Source of the DNA: JAHEGP01 sp963751595
GTDB taxonomy: Bacteria; Pseudomonadota; Gammaproteobacteria; Pseudomonadales; JAHEGP01
DNA length: 64,000 bases
Assembly (NCBI GenBank): GCA_963751595.1
Contig: CAVVVC010000001.1
Span: 1,426,001-1,490,000 of the forward strand
Direction: 5' to 3'
Position 1 is the stretch's first letter. Each line of letters begins with the position of its first letter. A program made the position numbers and the translations under genes. Shown piece after piece: positions 8,765 through 17,869 of the stretch. The notes beneath the pieces were generated by a model. The model had not been told where the DNA came from. It did not search any database and worked only from the letters and a program-made list of their open reading frames with translations.

Positions 8765-11194
8765 TTACCACATAAAACGGGGCTCCACAGCAACTGGCCA
8801 AGGAGACTCACAGGCTTGCGAAAATAGCCCTGGGTGAAACGGACTGAAAAGAACCCAGCTGGCCCGGGCTCCACCTGCTAGCTTACAAGGATAGTGCTGC
8901 CAGTAGCGGGTGTAAAACCAGCGAAAGGGCCGATAGCCCCCCAGCGCATCGAAGTGCAGGGCTCCAGCCTCCGCCGTTGTCACCACCGCACTGCCCCGCT
9001 CCTGATAACGATCGGTGACCACCTTCGCGGGGTGCCCGAAGCGGTTGCGATAACCCACCGTGGCGACCGCCGTTGCCGGACGGGTAAACCAGGTAAAAGC
9101 ATAGGATGATGAGCTCCGGCTACCATGATGGGGAATGAACAATACATCGCTGCGAAGACCGGGCCCATAACGGGACACCAGTTCACGCTCCACTGAACGC
9201 TCGATATCCCCGGCCAGTAAGACCCGCAGGGACGGACTCTCGATGGCGATAACGCAGGATCGGTTATTGCTCTTGCCGGGGAGCGGTTTGCCAGGGTGAA
9301 GGACCTTGAAGGTGACCTCGTCCCAACGCCATTGCAACCCCGCCTGGCAGACGATATCCGGCTCATCACCGCTGCTCAGTGCTGCCGGTGCCATCACCTG
9401 TTGAACCGCCATGCCGGCGCGAACGCTGGCTACCCCGCCACTATGGTCGTTGTCGTTGTGACTGACCACCAGGCGATCGATTCGACGAATCCCAAGGCGG
9501 CGCAGGAAGGGCAAGACCACGCTGCGCCCCGAATCATAACCACCGGGATACGCAGGCCCCGCATCGTACAACATGACATGCCCCGGCGTTTGTACCAGGA
9601 TTGAGGTTCCCTGGCCGACATCCAGCACGTAGATGTCGAGTTCCTTGCTGACTCTCGGTGCCGGCAGCAGCAGGGGCAAGAACAGCAGTGGCCAGGCCAT
9701 ACGGCCGCTGAATCCCCGTGGCAGCAAGTACAGTAACACTCCAAGCGCCGCCAGAAACATGGCAGGACCCGTCGCATAGAGCCCCCCAAGGGTTCCGCCA
9801 AAGCCGATTCCCGCTACCCAGGAAAGCAGCTGCCAGTAAGCTTCCATCAGCCATGCGCAGCAAGCCAGCAAGCCCTGCCCAAACGGTTCGAACAGTGGCA
9901 GAAACAGCAAGGCCGCCAGCAGCAGAGGTACCACGATGAAGCCCAGAAATGGAATCGCGGCCAAATTGACCAGCGGTGCCAGCGGGCTGGATTGCCCCAG
10001 CAAAAGGGCCATCAACGGGCACAGCCCAATCAATAGCCGAAGCTGCAGTTCCAGACCCCACAGGGGTAGCCTCTGACTGCCGTAGCGGCGCCGGGAGGGA
10101 ATCAACAAAAGCGCTACAGCACAGAACGACAGCCAGAAACCGGTATCGATCACCGCCAGGGGGTCGCCCAGCAGCACCACCAGCAACACGATCGCCAGCA
10201 CCTGAAATGCCGTGGTTTCCCGGTGTAAAATCCGAGCCGTCAAATAAACCAGCAGCATCAACAGGGCGCGCTGGGTCGGCACGGTAAAACCCGCCAGGGC
10301 CGCATAGACAGCGGCCAGCAAGAGCGCACCGCCACTGGCAAACAACCGCGCCCCGCCACTTTGCACCCGCCGCGGAGGATAACTGCCGATAAGGTAGAAA
10401 AGCCCGAACCCCACCATGGCGCAAAGCCCGATGTGCAGTCCGGATATCACCATCAGGTGGGCGGTACCGGTGTTCACCAGCACCTGTCTTTGTTGTTGAC
10501 TTAGCCGGCTCTTGTCACCGATCGCCAGTGCCTGCAGCAGGGCGGCCACCGGCTTATCCTCGACCTGCAACTGCAGTTTGTGCGAATACCACTGGCGAGC
10601 CGCCAGCAACCAGAGCCCGCCGGCACCCAGCGGGCGGTTGTAGGTGCTTGCCAGCACATGACCGGTTCCGCCAATGCCCCGCGCCAGCAGCCAGATACGG
10701 TAATCAAACGTGCCGGGATTGGCGAGGCTTCGGGGCCGTTGCAACTGGATTTCAAGCTGCCAGCGCTGGTTCGCCGCCAGTGACGGCGCCCGGCTCCAGG
10801 ACAAAGCCAGGGTCAGGGGCCGCTTGAAACTCAATGGCTTGCCCGCCTGTGCGATGCGATCGACCACCAGCTCGAATCGCAGTCGCTCGCTACCGTCAGG
10901 GTTGACGAAACGCTGGGGTAAACTGCGCACCACGCCCTCGGCCTGCAGGGGGCGGTGCTCCCACGCCGCAGGAATTTCGACCGCTAGCACCTGTTGACCG
11001 CTGTGCATATGCCAGCCCAGTCCCAGCAGGAAAAATCCGGGCAGGACCATGAGCCGGTGACGCAGCAGGGCAAAAACGAGCAGGGCGATGGGCGCCAGAT
11101 AGTTCGCATCGGGCAGTGCCGGAAGGAAGATCGCGAAAAAAATTCCCATCGCGAATAGCAGAATTCTTACGCTGGCTTGTTCCATAGAATCCAT
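8765..11194 (-). CDS. comEC: ComEC/Rec2 family DNA internalization protein
   Basis: ComEC forms the inner membrane channel for single-stranded DNA uptake in natural transformation. The 809-aa protein has N-terminal hydrophobic segments with a DUF4131-type periplasmic domain (to about residue 190), a central multi-helix competence domain (SQQQRQVLVNTGTAHLMVIS core near 230-250) and a C-terminal metallo-beta-lactamase-like domain with DVGQGTS (about 530), SHNDNDHSGG (about 580) and a late AGDIE. All domains are present, so it looks intact. Other uptake genes are not in the window. A hairpin covers its ribosome-binding region. Confidence 0.95.
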   Translation of the reverse strand: MDSMEQASVRILLFAMGIFFAIFLPALPDANYLAPIALLVFALLRHRLMVLPGFFLLGLGWHMHSGQQVLAVEIPAAWEHRPLQAEGVVRSLPQRFVNPDGSERLRFELVVDRIAQAGKPLSFKRPLTLALSWSRAPSLAANQRWQLEIQLQRPRSLANPGTFDYRIWLLARGIGGTGHVLASTYNRPLGAGGLWLLAARQWYSHKLQLQVEDKPVAALLQALAIGDKSRLSQQQRQVLVNTGTAHLMVISGLHIGLCAMVGFGLFYLIGSYPPRRVQSGGARLFASGGALLLAAVYAALAGFTVPTQRALLMLLVYLTARILHRETTAFQVLAIVLLVVLLGDPLAVIDTGFWLSFCAVALLLIPSRRRYGSQRLPLWGLELQLRLLIGLCPLMALLLGQSSPLAPLVNLAAIPFLGFIVVPLLLAALLFLPLFEPFGQGLLACCAWLMEAYWQLLSWVAGIGFGGTLGGLYATGPAMFLAALGVLLYLLPRGFSGRMAWPLLFLPLLLPAPRVSKELDIYVLDVGQGTSILVQTPGHVMLYDAGPAYPGGYDSGRSVVLPFLRRLGIRRIDRLVVSHNDNDHSGGVASVRAGMAVQQVMAPAALSSGDEPDIVCQAGLQWRWDEVTFKVLHPGKPLPGKSNNRSCVIAIESPSLRVLLAGDIERSVERELVSRYGPGLRSDVLFIPHHGSRSSSSYAFTWFTRPATAVATVGYRNRFGHPAKVVTDRYQERGSAVVTTAEAGALHFDALGGYRPFRWFYTRYWQHYPCKLAGGARASWVLFSPFHPGLFSQACESPWPVAVEPRFMW

Positions 11195-11203
11195 TCATAA
11201 TTA

Positions 11204-11221
11204 GCCCCCATCCGTGGGGGC
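11204..11221 (-). promoter_or_regulatory. Hairpin over the comEC ribosome-binding region
   Basis: A perfect 7-bp inverted repeat, GCCCCCA and TGGGGGC with a four-base loop, lies about ten bases upstream of the comEC start on the transcribed strand. The only purine-rich Shine-Dalgarno candidate, GGGGG, is inside the 3' arm of the stem, so folding would hide it. Whether this controls translation is an inference. Confidence 0.45.
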
Positions 11222-11401
11222 GCGCCGCTGGTGCGCTGCAACGCGCAAGGGCAGTAAAACTGCCGTGCGTCAGCTTTCGGCTATCGACGTATTGTAATTG
11301 CAACAGCGGGGCCAGACTTCAGGCCCGCCCCCTCCAAGCTCGGCACTTTGGCAGTGAAAAAGACCTTGTCTTAGTTGATTTTGGATGAACCCAGGTAGCT
11401 C

Positions 11402-11923
11402 ATGCCTCGCAAATTTTTCCAGCGCTTACTACCGCCGAAAGAAAGACTGCAAAGTAGCCGTCACCTTCAGGTGCTTGGTGAGCTGCTGCATGACAACAAT
11501 CTATGGCACCTGAATCGCCACTCCGCCTCACTGGCGGTATTTATCGGTCTCTTCTGCGCCTTTCTGCCAATCCCAATGCAAATGTTATTGGCCGCCGCCC
11601 TGGCGATTTTATTTCACGCTAATTTGCCGATATCCGTCGTGCTGGTATGGATTTCGAATCCGTTTACCATGCCACCACTGTATTACGGCACCTACAAATT
11701 GGGCGCTGCGTTGATGGGTTTGCCGGCGAAAAAGATCCAACTACCGGTCGATGTACACTCCTTTTTTACCGAGCTGGGAATGATCTGGCAACCGCTGCTT
11801 TTGGGTAGCCTGATTTGCGGCATAGTCTTTGGTGCCCTGGGATACGCCACGGTGCAAATCCTCTGGCGGGTAGCGATTACCCGGCAATGGCAGAGGCGCA
11901 ACCAGGCCCGACGGCAACGCTAG
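11402..11923 (+). CDS. DUF2062 family membrane protein
   Basis: This 173-aa protein belongs to the DUF2062 family of small membrane proteins of unknown function. Three hydrophobic segments are visible: residues about 45-80 (VFIGLFCAFLPIPMQMLLAA), 80-105 with the family motif VWISNPFTMPPLYY, and 130-155. The ends are basic and cytosolic by the positive-inside rule. It is transcribed divergently from comEC and convergently with lolE; the same gene sits between comEC and the lol genes in Pseudomonas. No enzyme motif is visible. Confidence 0.88.
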   Translation: MPRKFFQRLLPPKERLQSSRHLQVLGELLHDNNLWHLNRHSASLAVFIGLFCAFLPIPMQMLLAAALAILFHANLPISVVLVWISNPFTMPPLYYGTYKLGAALMGLPAKKIQLPVDVHSFFTELGMIWQPLLLGSLICGIVFGALGYATVQILWRVAITRQWQRRNQARRQR

Positions 11924-11932
11924 GCCGGTGTG

Positions 11933-13180
11933 TTACTTGTCGTAGCGCAGGACTTCTGCCGGCAACAGTCGACTGGCTCGCCACGCAGGATAAAGCGTCG
12001 CCAGCAATGTCAGTGCCAACGCCGTACCGCATACCAGGGCTATATCCCCAGCACGGATATCGGCGGGCAAATAGGTAACCGGGTACACCTCGGATTTCAG
12101 GAACTGGTAGTCCAGCACACCCTCGAGCCCTCGAACCAGCCGGGTAATGTTGCTGGCCAGTAGTACTCCGATCAGTGCACCCAGGGCGGTGCCCACCAGG
12201 CCGATGACCAGCCCCTGGTACACGAACAGGCGCATGATGTCAGGCTGGGCGAGGCCCATGGTCTGGAGGATCGCGACATCACCCTGTTTGTCCCTCACCA
12301 CCATAATCATCGCGGTCACCACGTTGAAAGCGGCTACCGCGATAATGATGAAGACCAACAGCGAGACCAGCTTCTTCGACAGCTGTATCGCCTCGAAAAG
12401 GTTGCCATGACTGCGCATCCAATCCTGCACGTACAACTCGGCTGGTAACTCCGTAAGCACATTGCGGGCAGTTCGGCCTGCCGCCATCAGGTCGTCGACT
12501 TTCAACTGCACGCCATGCACCGACGAACCAAGCTGCCCCAGGCGCTGAGCGAAACCCAGGGGCAGATAAGCCATGAAGTTATCGATCTCGGTATTGGATT
12601 GGTAGATGCCGACGAGTTCAGCGCGCTGGATTCTGGGCGCCAGGCGCCCGTTCCCGGACCCCGCGCTGGCAGGCAGTACCAGGGCGATACTTTGCCCCAC
12701 CGACACCCCCAACTCATCTGCCAGCAGGCGGCTCAAAACGACGGCGTTATCGTGCTCCGCCATCGCCTGCAGGCTGCCCGAGACCATGGTTTCATCAACG
12801 ATGGACATAGCAGCCTCACGCTCGGGAATCACACCCTGCAACATCACCGCCTGTGCCCTGTTGCCAGCCATCAACATCGCCTGCAGCTGGACATAGGGCG
12901 CGGCAGCCAACACGCCGTCGGCGCTTTCCGCAAGCTCGACAACACCCTCCCAGTCCGCGATTCCACCCGGCGCCATGATACTGGCGTGGGGCACCATTGC
13001 CAGAATACGCTGGCGCATTTCCCGGTCGAACCCGTTCATTACCGAAAGCACGAGAATCAGCAGCGCGACACCGAGCGCAAGCCCCAGTGCCGAGACCCGG
13101 GACAAGAACGCGACCAGGGGGGAGCCCTGGCGGGCGGTACCATAACGTAATCCCAGAAAGACCGATAAGGGGTAAAACAC
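11933..13180 (-). CDS. lolE: Lipoprotein-releasing ABC transporter permease (LolC/LolE family), second copy
   Basis: LolE with LolC and LolD extracts outer-membrane-destined lipoproteins from the inner membrane and passes them to LolA. The ~415-aa protein has one N-terminal membrane helix (ALGLALGVALLILVLSVM), a large periplasmic domain (about residues 50-265) and three C-terminal helices of the FtsX type. The frame opens with a TTG that overlaps the lolD stop; I prefer the GTG six bases later, which begins VFYPLSVFLGLRYG as in relatives. It is last in lolC-lolD-lolE. Calling this copy LolE rather than LolC rests on gene order. Confidence 0.9.
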   Translation of the reverse strand: MFYPLSVFLGLRYGTARQGSPLVAFLSRVSALGLALGVALLILVLSVMNGFDREMRQRILAMVPHASIMAPGGIADWEGVVELAESADGVLAAAPYVQLQAMLMAGNRAQAVMLQGVIPEREAAMSIVDETMVSGSLQAMAEHDNAVVLSRLLADELGVSVGQSIALVLPASAGSGNGRLAPRIQRAELVGIYQSNTEIDNFMAYLPLGFAQRLGQLGSSVHGVQLKVDDLMAAGRTARNVLTELPAELYVQDWMRSHGNLFEAIQLSKKLVSLLVFIIIAVAAFNVVTAMIMVVRDKQGDVAILQTMGLAQPDIMRLFVYQGLVIGLVGTALGALIGVLLASNITRLVRGLEGVLDYQFLKSEVYPVTYLPADIRAGDIALVCGTALALTLLATLYPAWRASRLLPAEVLRYDK

Positions 13181-13182
13181 GG

Positions 13183-13899
13183 TCAAGCGCCCTTCACTGC
13201 CGGGTTCAGGTAGCCGCCGGTCAGCTCCAGCACCCGGTCAACCTCGGTGCTCAACTCGAAGTCATGGGTCACGATAACAAGGGAAATGCCGAGGCGGTTA
13301 TTGAGGTCCCACAACAGGCGCTGAACATTTTCAGCGGTATCCCTGTCGAGATTGCCGGTGGGTTCATCGAGCAGGACACAGGCGGGCCGGGTAACCAGTG
13401 CTCGGGCAATGGCGACCCGCTGACGCTCCCCCCCGGATAGCTCGGAGGGCTTGTGGCCCATTCGCTCCGCGAGTCCGACCTGCTCCAGTATTTCGGCGGC
13501 CTGTTCCCGCACTTGAGCAATGGGCTCACCCCGAATCAAAAGCGGCATGGCGACGTTTTCCAGCGCGGAAAACTCTCCCAGCAGGTGGTGAAACTGGTAA
13601 ACGAAACCCAGAGCCCGGTTGCGCAAACGCGCCCGGGCACTATTATCCAGCCGGCTCATGACCTCACCGGCCACCATCACTTCGCCGGAGCTCGGCTGGT
13701 CGAGTCCGCCCAGGATGTTGAGCAAAGTCGACTTGCCCGACCCGGAGCGCCCGACAATGGCGATGCGCTCTCCCCTGGCCACCTGAAGGTCTATCGAACT
13801 GAGTACGACAACTTCCTGGGGACCCTGATCATAGGTCTTGGCGACATCATGACACGCCAGGGTTATCTCGGGCGCTCCCGCACCGACGAACCTACTCAT
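13183..13899 (-). CDS. lolD: Lipoprotein-releasing system ATP-binding protein LolD
   Basis: LolD is the cytosolic ATPase of the LolCDE lipoprotein exporter. The 238-aa protein has Walker A GRSGSGKSTLLNI near residue 53, the Q-loop in VYQFHHLL, signature LSGGERQRVAIARAL near 155 and Walker B VLLDEPTGNLD. It overlaps the end of lolC by eight bases and its stop abuts the start of lolE, which supports one coupled operon. Confidence 0.96.
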   Translation of the reverse strand: MSRFVGAGAPEITLACHDVAKTYDQGPQEVVVLSSIDLQVARGERIAIVGRSGSGKSTLLNILGGLDQPSSGEVMVAGEVMSRLDNSARARLRNRALGFVYQFHHLLGEFSALENVAMPLLIRGEPIAQVREQAAEILEQVGLAERMGHKPSELSGGERQRVAIARALVTRPACVLLDEPTGNLDRDTAENVQRLLWDLNNRLGISLVIVTHDFELSTEVDRVLELTGGYLNPAVKGA

Positions 13900-15136
13900 A
13901 GCGCAATACCTCTGCCGGCTGTATCTGGCTGGCCCGCCAGGCCGGATAAATCGTCGCCACCAGGGTCAGCAACAGCGAGCCCACTACCGTCCACAGTACA
14001 TCGTCAAACTCCAACCGCGACGGCAGAGCCGTTATGAAATAGACCGAGGGATCAAATACCTGGAAGCGCAGCAACTGTTCGAGCCCGCTCACCAGGGGAC
14101 CGATACCCAGGGCCAGGGGGACACCGACGATCACACCCAGTGTCACCCCCAGGCAGCCAATGGCGAGTCCCTGAACCAGAAACAATCCCAGCACCTGGCC
14201 CGCGCTGGCGCCCATGGTACGAAGTACCGCAATGTCAGCGCGCTTGTCCATGACCATCATGGTGAGAATCGATACGATGTTGAAGGCCGCAACCGCAACA
14301 ATGATGAACAACATCAGGCCAATCATGATTTTTTCCATCTTCACGGCCTGAAACAGGCTGCCCTGCAGGCTACTCCAGTCGCTGAACGCGTAGTCACCGG
14401 GCAACTGCCCCTCCAGCTTCGAGAGGATGGCGCCGGCCTGGTAGATATCGTCAAACTGCAGCTGCAGCCCCTGTACTCCATTGCCCATGGCAAACAGCTT
14501 CTGCCCGTCCGCCAGGTGAATAAACGCCTCGCTGGCATCGAGCTCGGCGCCAACCTCGAAAATACCTGCCACGGTAAAGCCCCGCATGCGCGGAAAAATG
14601 CCCACCGGGGTCACGTTAACCCGGGGCAGGATTACCGTGATGCTATCCCCCGTGGTGACCCGCAATCGACGGGCCAGGATAGAGCCGATGACGATATTGA
14701 ACTCCCCAGGTTCCAGAGCCCCCAGGGAACCAATCATCATATAACTATCGACCAGGGACACCCGGGACTGATAAGCGGGGTCGACCGCCGACAACTCGAT
14801 TCCGCGGACCGCCCCGTTGCGGTTGACCAGGGCATGACCACGAATATAAGGGGCCGCGCCAAGGACCTTCGGGTCGCGCTCCACTTGCTGCAACAACCCT
14901 GACCAATCATCCAGTTCGCCTTCCCGGGCTTCGACGAAGCCATGGGGTAAAAATCGCAGGATGCGCCCTTTCAACTCGCCCTCGAATCCGTTCATCACAG
15001 ACATCACGGTAATGAGTGCCGCCACACCCAGAATCAGGCCAAGTAGGGAAAACCAGGAAATGAACGACAAAAACTGATTGTGTCTGCGGGAGCGCAAGTA
15101 ACGCAAACCGGCAAACAGCTGAAAGGGTTTATACAT
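13892..15136 (-). CDS. lolC: Lipoprotein-releasing ABC transporter permease LolC
   Basis: This ~414-aa permease is the first gene of lolCDE. It shows the N-terminal helix (FSLLGLILGVAALITVMSVMNG, with ITVMSVMNGFE as the family signature), a periplasmic domain of about 220 residues and three C-terminal helices including LFIIVAVAAFNIVS and LVQGLAIGCLGVTLG. I chose the ATG at 15136 (MYKPFQLF); the frame also opens six bases earlier with TTG. It is transcribed away from the small gene at 15307, from a 164-base divergent gap. Confidence 0.93.
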   Translation of the reverse strand: MYKPFQLFAGLRYLRSRRHNQFLSFISWFSLLGLILGVAALITVMSVMNGFEGELKGRILRFLPHGFVEAREGELDDWSGLLQQVERDPKVLGAAPYIRGHALVNRNGAVRGIELSAVDPAYQSRVSLVDSYMMIGSLGALEPGEFNIVIGSILARRLRVTTGDSITVILPRVNVTPVGIFPRMRGFTVAGIFEVGAELDASEAFIHLADGQKLFAMGNGVQGLQLQFDDIYQAGAILSKLEGQLPGDYAFSDWSSLQGSLFQAVKMEKIMIGLMLFIIVAVAAFNIVSILTMMVMDKRADIAVLRTMGASAGQVLGLFLVQGLAIGCLGVTLGVIVGVPLALGIGPLVSGLEQLLRFQVFDPSVYFITALPSRLEFDDVLWTVVGSLLLTLVATIYPAWRASQIQPAEVLRYE

Positions 15137-15306
15137 GGGCAACTATTTTCAAAGACCCCAATGGATTGTTGCGTATATCGGCCTGGCAAAGCCGGGACAC
15201 AGGAGCGGGATCAGCTCACAAATCAGTATCGACAGCGCTGGAACGGACGCTCGTTTCGGGGGCACATGCTACACTAACTGGACGTATTTTACAGAGGTAA
15301 AACCCC

Positions 15307-15609
15307 ATGCTGCACTCGACTTTCCGGAGCCTTGCACTGTCGTTGCTACTGCTGCCGGGGCTCGCTGAGGCCGAGATAATAAAAATTCCTGTGGGCCAGC
15401 AGCAGGGTGTTGAAGCGGGCATCCAGTTACCCCCAAGGGGCCAATCGACAGACTTGGTGAGGCAACACCACGGCGAACCTTCCAGGGCTTACGCAGCCGT
15501 CGGCAGTCCACCCATCACCCGCTGGGATTATCCGGGCTTCACGGTTTATTTCGAGCATGATCACGTGGTGCACGCCGTTTACCTGACAATGGCAAAGCGA
15601 GTCCAGTGA
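15307..15609 (+). CDS. Small secreted protein of unknown function
   Basis: This 100-aa protein begins with a clear signal peptide (SLALSLLLLPGLAEA, cleavage after about residue 22), so the ~78-residue product should be periplasmic. The mature part has no motif I can name; it contains RWDYPGFTVYFEHDHVVHAVY near the C-terminus. A small gene at the same place between lolE and a phosphodiesterase is known in Pseudomonas. It starts a plus-strand run with the DAHP-synthase-like gene. Confidence 0.72.
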   Translation: MLHSTFRSLALSLLLLPGLAEAEIIKIPVGQQQGVEAGIQLPPRGQSTDLVRQHHGEPSRAYAAVGSPPITRWDYPGFTVYFEHDHVVHAVYLTMAKRVQ

Positions 15610-15700
15610 GCTCCAGATGCCGCTTGCCATGGCGGCGGCTCGGGCAGTCTGGTAAGGTCGGTCCCAACGGAAATGTCGATGACAACTTTTCCCTCCCACA

Positions 15701-16825
15701 ATGGATGACCTCACCGAAATGCTCATTATTCTTCACCCCGATATCGATAAGTCCGGCGCCGAATACCATCTGGCGATGGAGTATCTGCGCCAGCTACCGG
15801 GCGTAGATATCAAGCATCACGAGATTACCGGCGAGCAACAAACGCTCACCGAGGTCTACCTCATCGGCAACACCAAGGCCCTGGATGCGGCCCAAATTGA
15901 GGCACTGGCGGCGGTAGACCGGGTCGTCAGAATCTCCTCCAGCTACCGCATCCTGGGGCGCCACAGTGATGCCCGGCGCAAAGCCGGCTTCAGTTACAAC
16001 GGGGTCGAGTTCAGCCAGGACAGTTTCCATGTATTCGCCGGCCTGTGTGCTGTGGACACCCCCCGGCATGTGGAGGCCATGCTCCAGGTACTGCAGCGAA
16101 ACGGGCAGCAGTGTACCCGAATGGGCGCATACAAACCCCGCACCAATCCCTACTCGTTCCAGGGTCACGGCAGCAGTTGCCTGCCCTGGGTATTCGAGCT
16201 GGCGGGGAAATACGACATGCGGGTTATCGCCATGGAGGTAACCCACGAGAGCCATATCGACGAGATAGACGCGGCCCTGGAAGAAGCTGGCAGACCCACC
16301 GGCGTCATGCTCCAGATTGGCACCCGCAATATCCAGAATTTCGAATTACTCAAGGCAATTGGCCGTCAGCAGCGCTACCCTGCTTTATTGAAACGGGGCT
16401 TTGGAATCAGCCTGGATGAATCCTTGAATGCGGCGGAATACCTTGCCAGCGAGGGCAATTCCCAGGTGATATTCTGCCTTAGAGGCATGAAGTCCGAGTT
16501 TGGCGTACCCCATCGCAACCTGGTGGACTTCTCCCATGTACCGGTGGTGAAGCGGCTCACCAGGATGCCAGTCTGCATCGACCCTTCACATTCGGTGGGA
16601 ACCCGGGAGCTGGCTCCGGACGGCATCCTCGACCTCGTGCACGCGACTTCCCAGGGTGTTGTTGCCGGTGCCAACATGGTTTTGGTTGATTTTCATCCCC
16701 AGCCTGAACTGGCCCTGGTCGACGGCCCCCAGGCTCTTCAGTTCGATGAACTGGAGCCCTTTCTTGAGGACGTCCACTTGAGTCGCTCGACGTACCTGGC
16801 GCGCAAGGCTATCTGGGAGGCTTGA
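15701..16825 (+). CDS. Divergent type I-beta DAHP synthase-like protein
   Basis: The ~370-aa protein matches 3-deoxy-7-phosphoheptulonate synthases of the Thermotoga/Bacillus I-beta type, which condense PEP and erythrose-4-phosphate in the shikimate pathway. It has an N-terminal ferredoxin-like domain (MLIILHPD) and a TIM barrel with GAYKPRTNPYSFQG, QIGTRNIQNFELL, LLKRGF and CIDPSHS. The predicted metal Cys (AGLCAVD), His (DPSHS) and Asp (LVDG) are kept, but the usual metal Glu position reads Asp (LVDFHPQPE), AGPC reads AGLC, and RGG reads RMG. It may therefore be a paralogue with an altered substrate. An ATG at 15719 aligns better with the family start. It is followed after three bases by the phosphodiesterase gene. 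Confidence 0.82.
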   Translation: MDDLTEMLIILHPDIDKSGAEYHLAMEYLRQLPGVDIKHHEITGEQQTLTEVYLIGNTKALDAAQIEALAAVDRVVRISSSYRILGRHSDARRKAGFSYNGVEFSQDSFHVFAGLCAVDTPRHVEAMLQVLQRNGQQCTRMGAYKPRTNPYSFQGHGSSCLPWVFELAGKYDMRVIAMEVTHESHIDEIDAALEEAGRPTGVMLQIGTRNIQNFELLKAIGRQQRYPALLKRGFGISLDESLNAAEYLASEGNSQVIFCLRGMKSEFGVPHRNLVDFSHVPVVKRLTRMPVCIDPSHSVGTRELAPDGILDLVHATSQGVVAGANMVLVDFHPQPELALVDGPQALQFDELEPFLEDVHLSRSTYLARKAIWEA

Positions 16826-16828
16826 GCC

Positions 16829-17554
16829 GTGCGCGTAATCGGCCATCGCGGCGCGCGCGCGGAAGCCCCGGAAAACACCCTCGGTGGCTTTCGCTTTGCA
16901 CTCGAGCGGGGCATTCGAGACTTCGAGCTCGACCTTCGGCTCAGCGCCGACGGGGTTCCCATGGTCATCCACGATGCTACCACCGCCCGTACCTGCGAGG
17001 CGGCGCTGGGGGTTGAACACAGCACGGAAGCCCAACTCGAAGCCCTCAACGCGGCCGCAGCTCACCCCGGCTGGGACAGATTCGAGCCCGTGCCCAGCCT
17101 TGCCCGCCTGTTACCGCTATTGGAGCAATGCGACAGTGTGCAACTGGAAATCAAGAGCGACCGCCCCGAACGCCTCAGCGCGCTGCTGAAGGCACTGAGG
17201 CTGCTGTTGAAGCCCGATCACGGGGGGCGATTTACGCTGACATCGTTTGACAAAAAAGCCCTGGCGCTGGCGAAGGGGCTGATGCCTGACTTCCCGCGGG
17301 GGCTGGTTTGCGAGCGCCGCTTTGCCGACAATATTGGGCATGCCTTGCGGCTGGACTGCCGGCTGTTGGTCTACCACTACCGGCTGCTATCCCCGAAGCG
17401 CATTGTACGAACGAAGCAGGCAGGCCTGGAAGTCTCGACGTATACCGTCAACGATGCCGGCCACATTGCGCGCCTGCGAGACTGGGGCATCGACAGCGTC
17501 ATTACCGACCGCCCGGCCTACTACCGCCACCTGCAGGGGAAGTCCGGTCATTAA
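16829..17554 (+). CDS. Glycerophosphodiester phosphodiesterase
   Basis: This 241-aa cytosolic-type GDPD (UgpQ-like) hydrolyses glycerophosphodiesters from phospholipid turnover to glycerol-3-phosphate and an alcohol. The catalytic motifs are all present: GHRGARAEAPENT at the N-terminus, ELDLRLSADGVPMVIHD near residues 33-50 and LEIKSD near 110. There is no signal peptide. The GTG start lies three bases after the DAHP-synthase-like stop, so the two are probably co-translated. It ends convergently with nqrM, 30 bases away. Confidence 0.93.
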   Translation: MRVIGHRGARAEAPENTLGGFRFALERGIRDFELDLRLSADGVPMVIHDATTARTCEAALGVEHSTEAQLEALNAAAAHPGWDRFEPVPSLARLLPLLEQCDSVQLEIKSDRPERLSALLKALRLLLKPDHGGRFTLTSFDKKALALAKGLMPDFPRGLVCERRFADNIGHALRLDCRLLVYHYRLLSPKRIVRTKQAGLEVSTYTVNDAGHIARLRDWGIDSVITDRPAYYRHLQGKSGH

Positions 17555-17584
17555 TGCCAGCAGAATAAGAGCCTTCCCTCGACG

Positions 17585-17809
17585 CTACTTCTTGGTAGCA
17601 TCATAAGGCAATTTCGAGGCACTCCGGGGCGACTCGCTGGTTTCACACTTGTTGGGATCACCGCCGCAAATTTCACATTCGGTGTTGATACCGAGCGCAC
17701 CCATGCCGCCACAGGAACCCTTGATCGGCGACCGCCCAGCCAAAACACCAACGGCCATCCCCGCAACCAGAACCAGCATAATTGTCAACGTAAGAAAAAA
17801 CAGCGCCAT
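17585..17809 (-). CDS. nqrM: Na+-NQR maturation protein NqrM
   Basis: NqrM is a small membrane protein needed to mature Na+-NQR, probably by delivering iron to the NqrD/NqrE cysteines. The 74-aa reading from the ATG at 17809 has one membrane helix (LFFLTLTIMLVLVAGMAVGV) and then the family's cysteine motifs SCGG and CEICGGDPNKC. A longer upstream frame adds about 20 residues that relatives lack. It lies downstream of apbE at the end of the nqr operon, which is its normal place. Confidence 0.9.
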   Translation of the reverse strand: MALFFLTLTIMLVLVAGMAVGVLAGRSPIKGSCGGMGALGINTECEICGGDPNKCETSESPRSASKLPYDATKK

Positions 17810-17869
17810 TGTGCTCAACTCCAACTGTCGCGTCACTAGTGACGAAAAACGCACCGCGCCGGGGCACAC

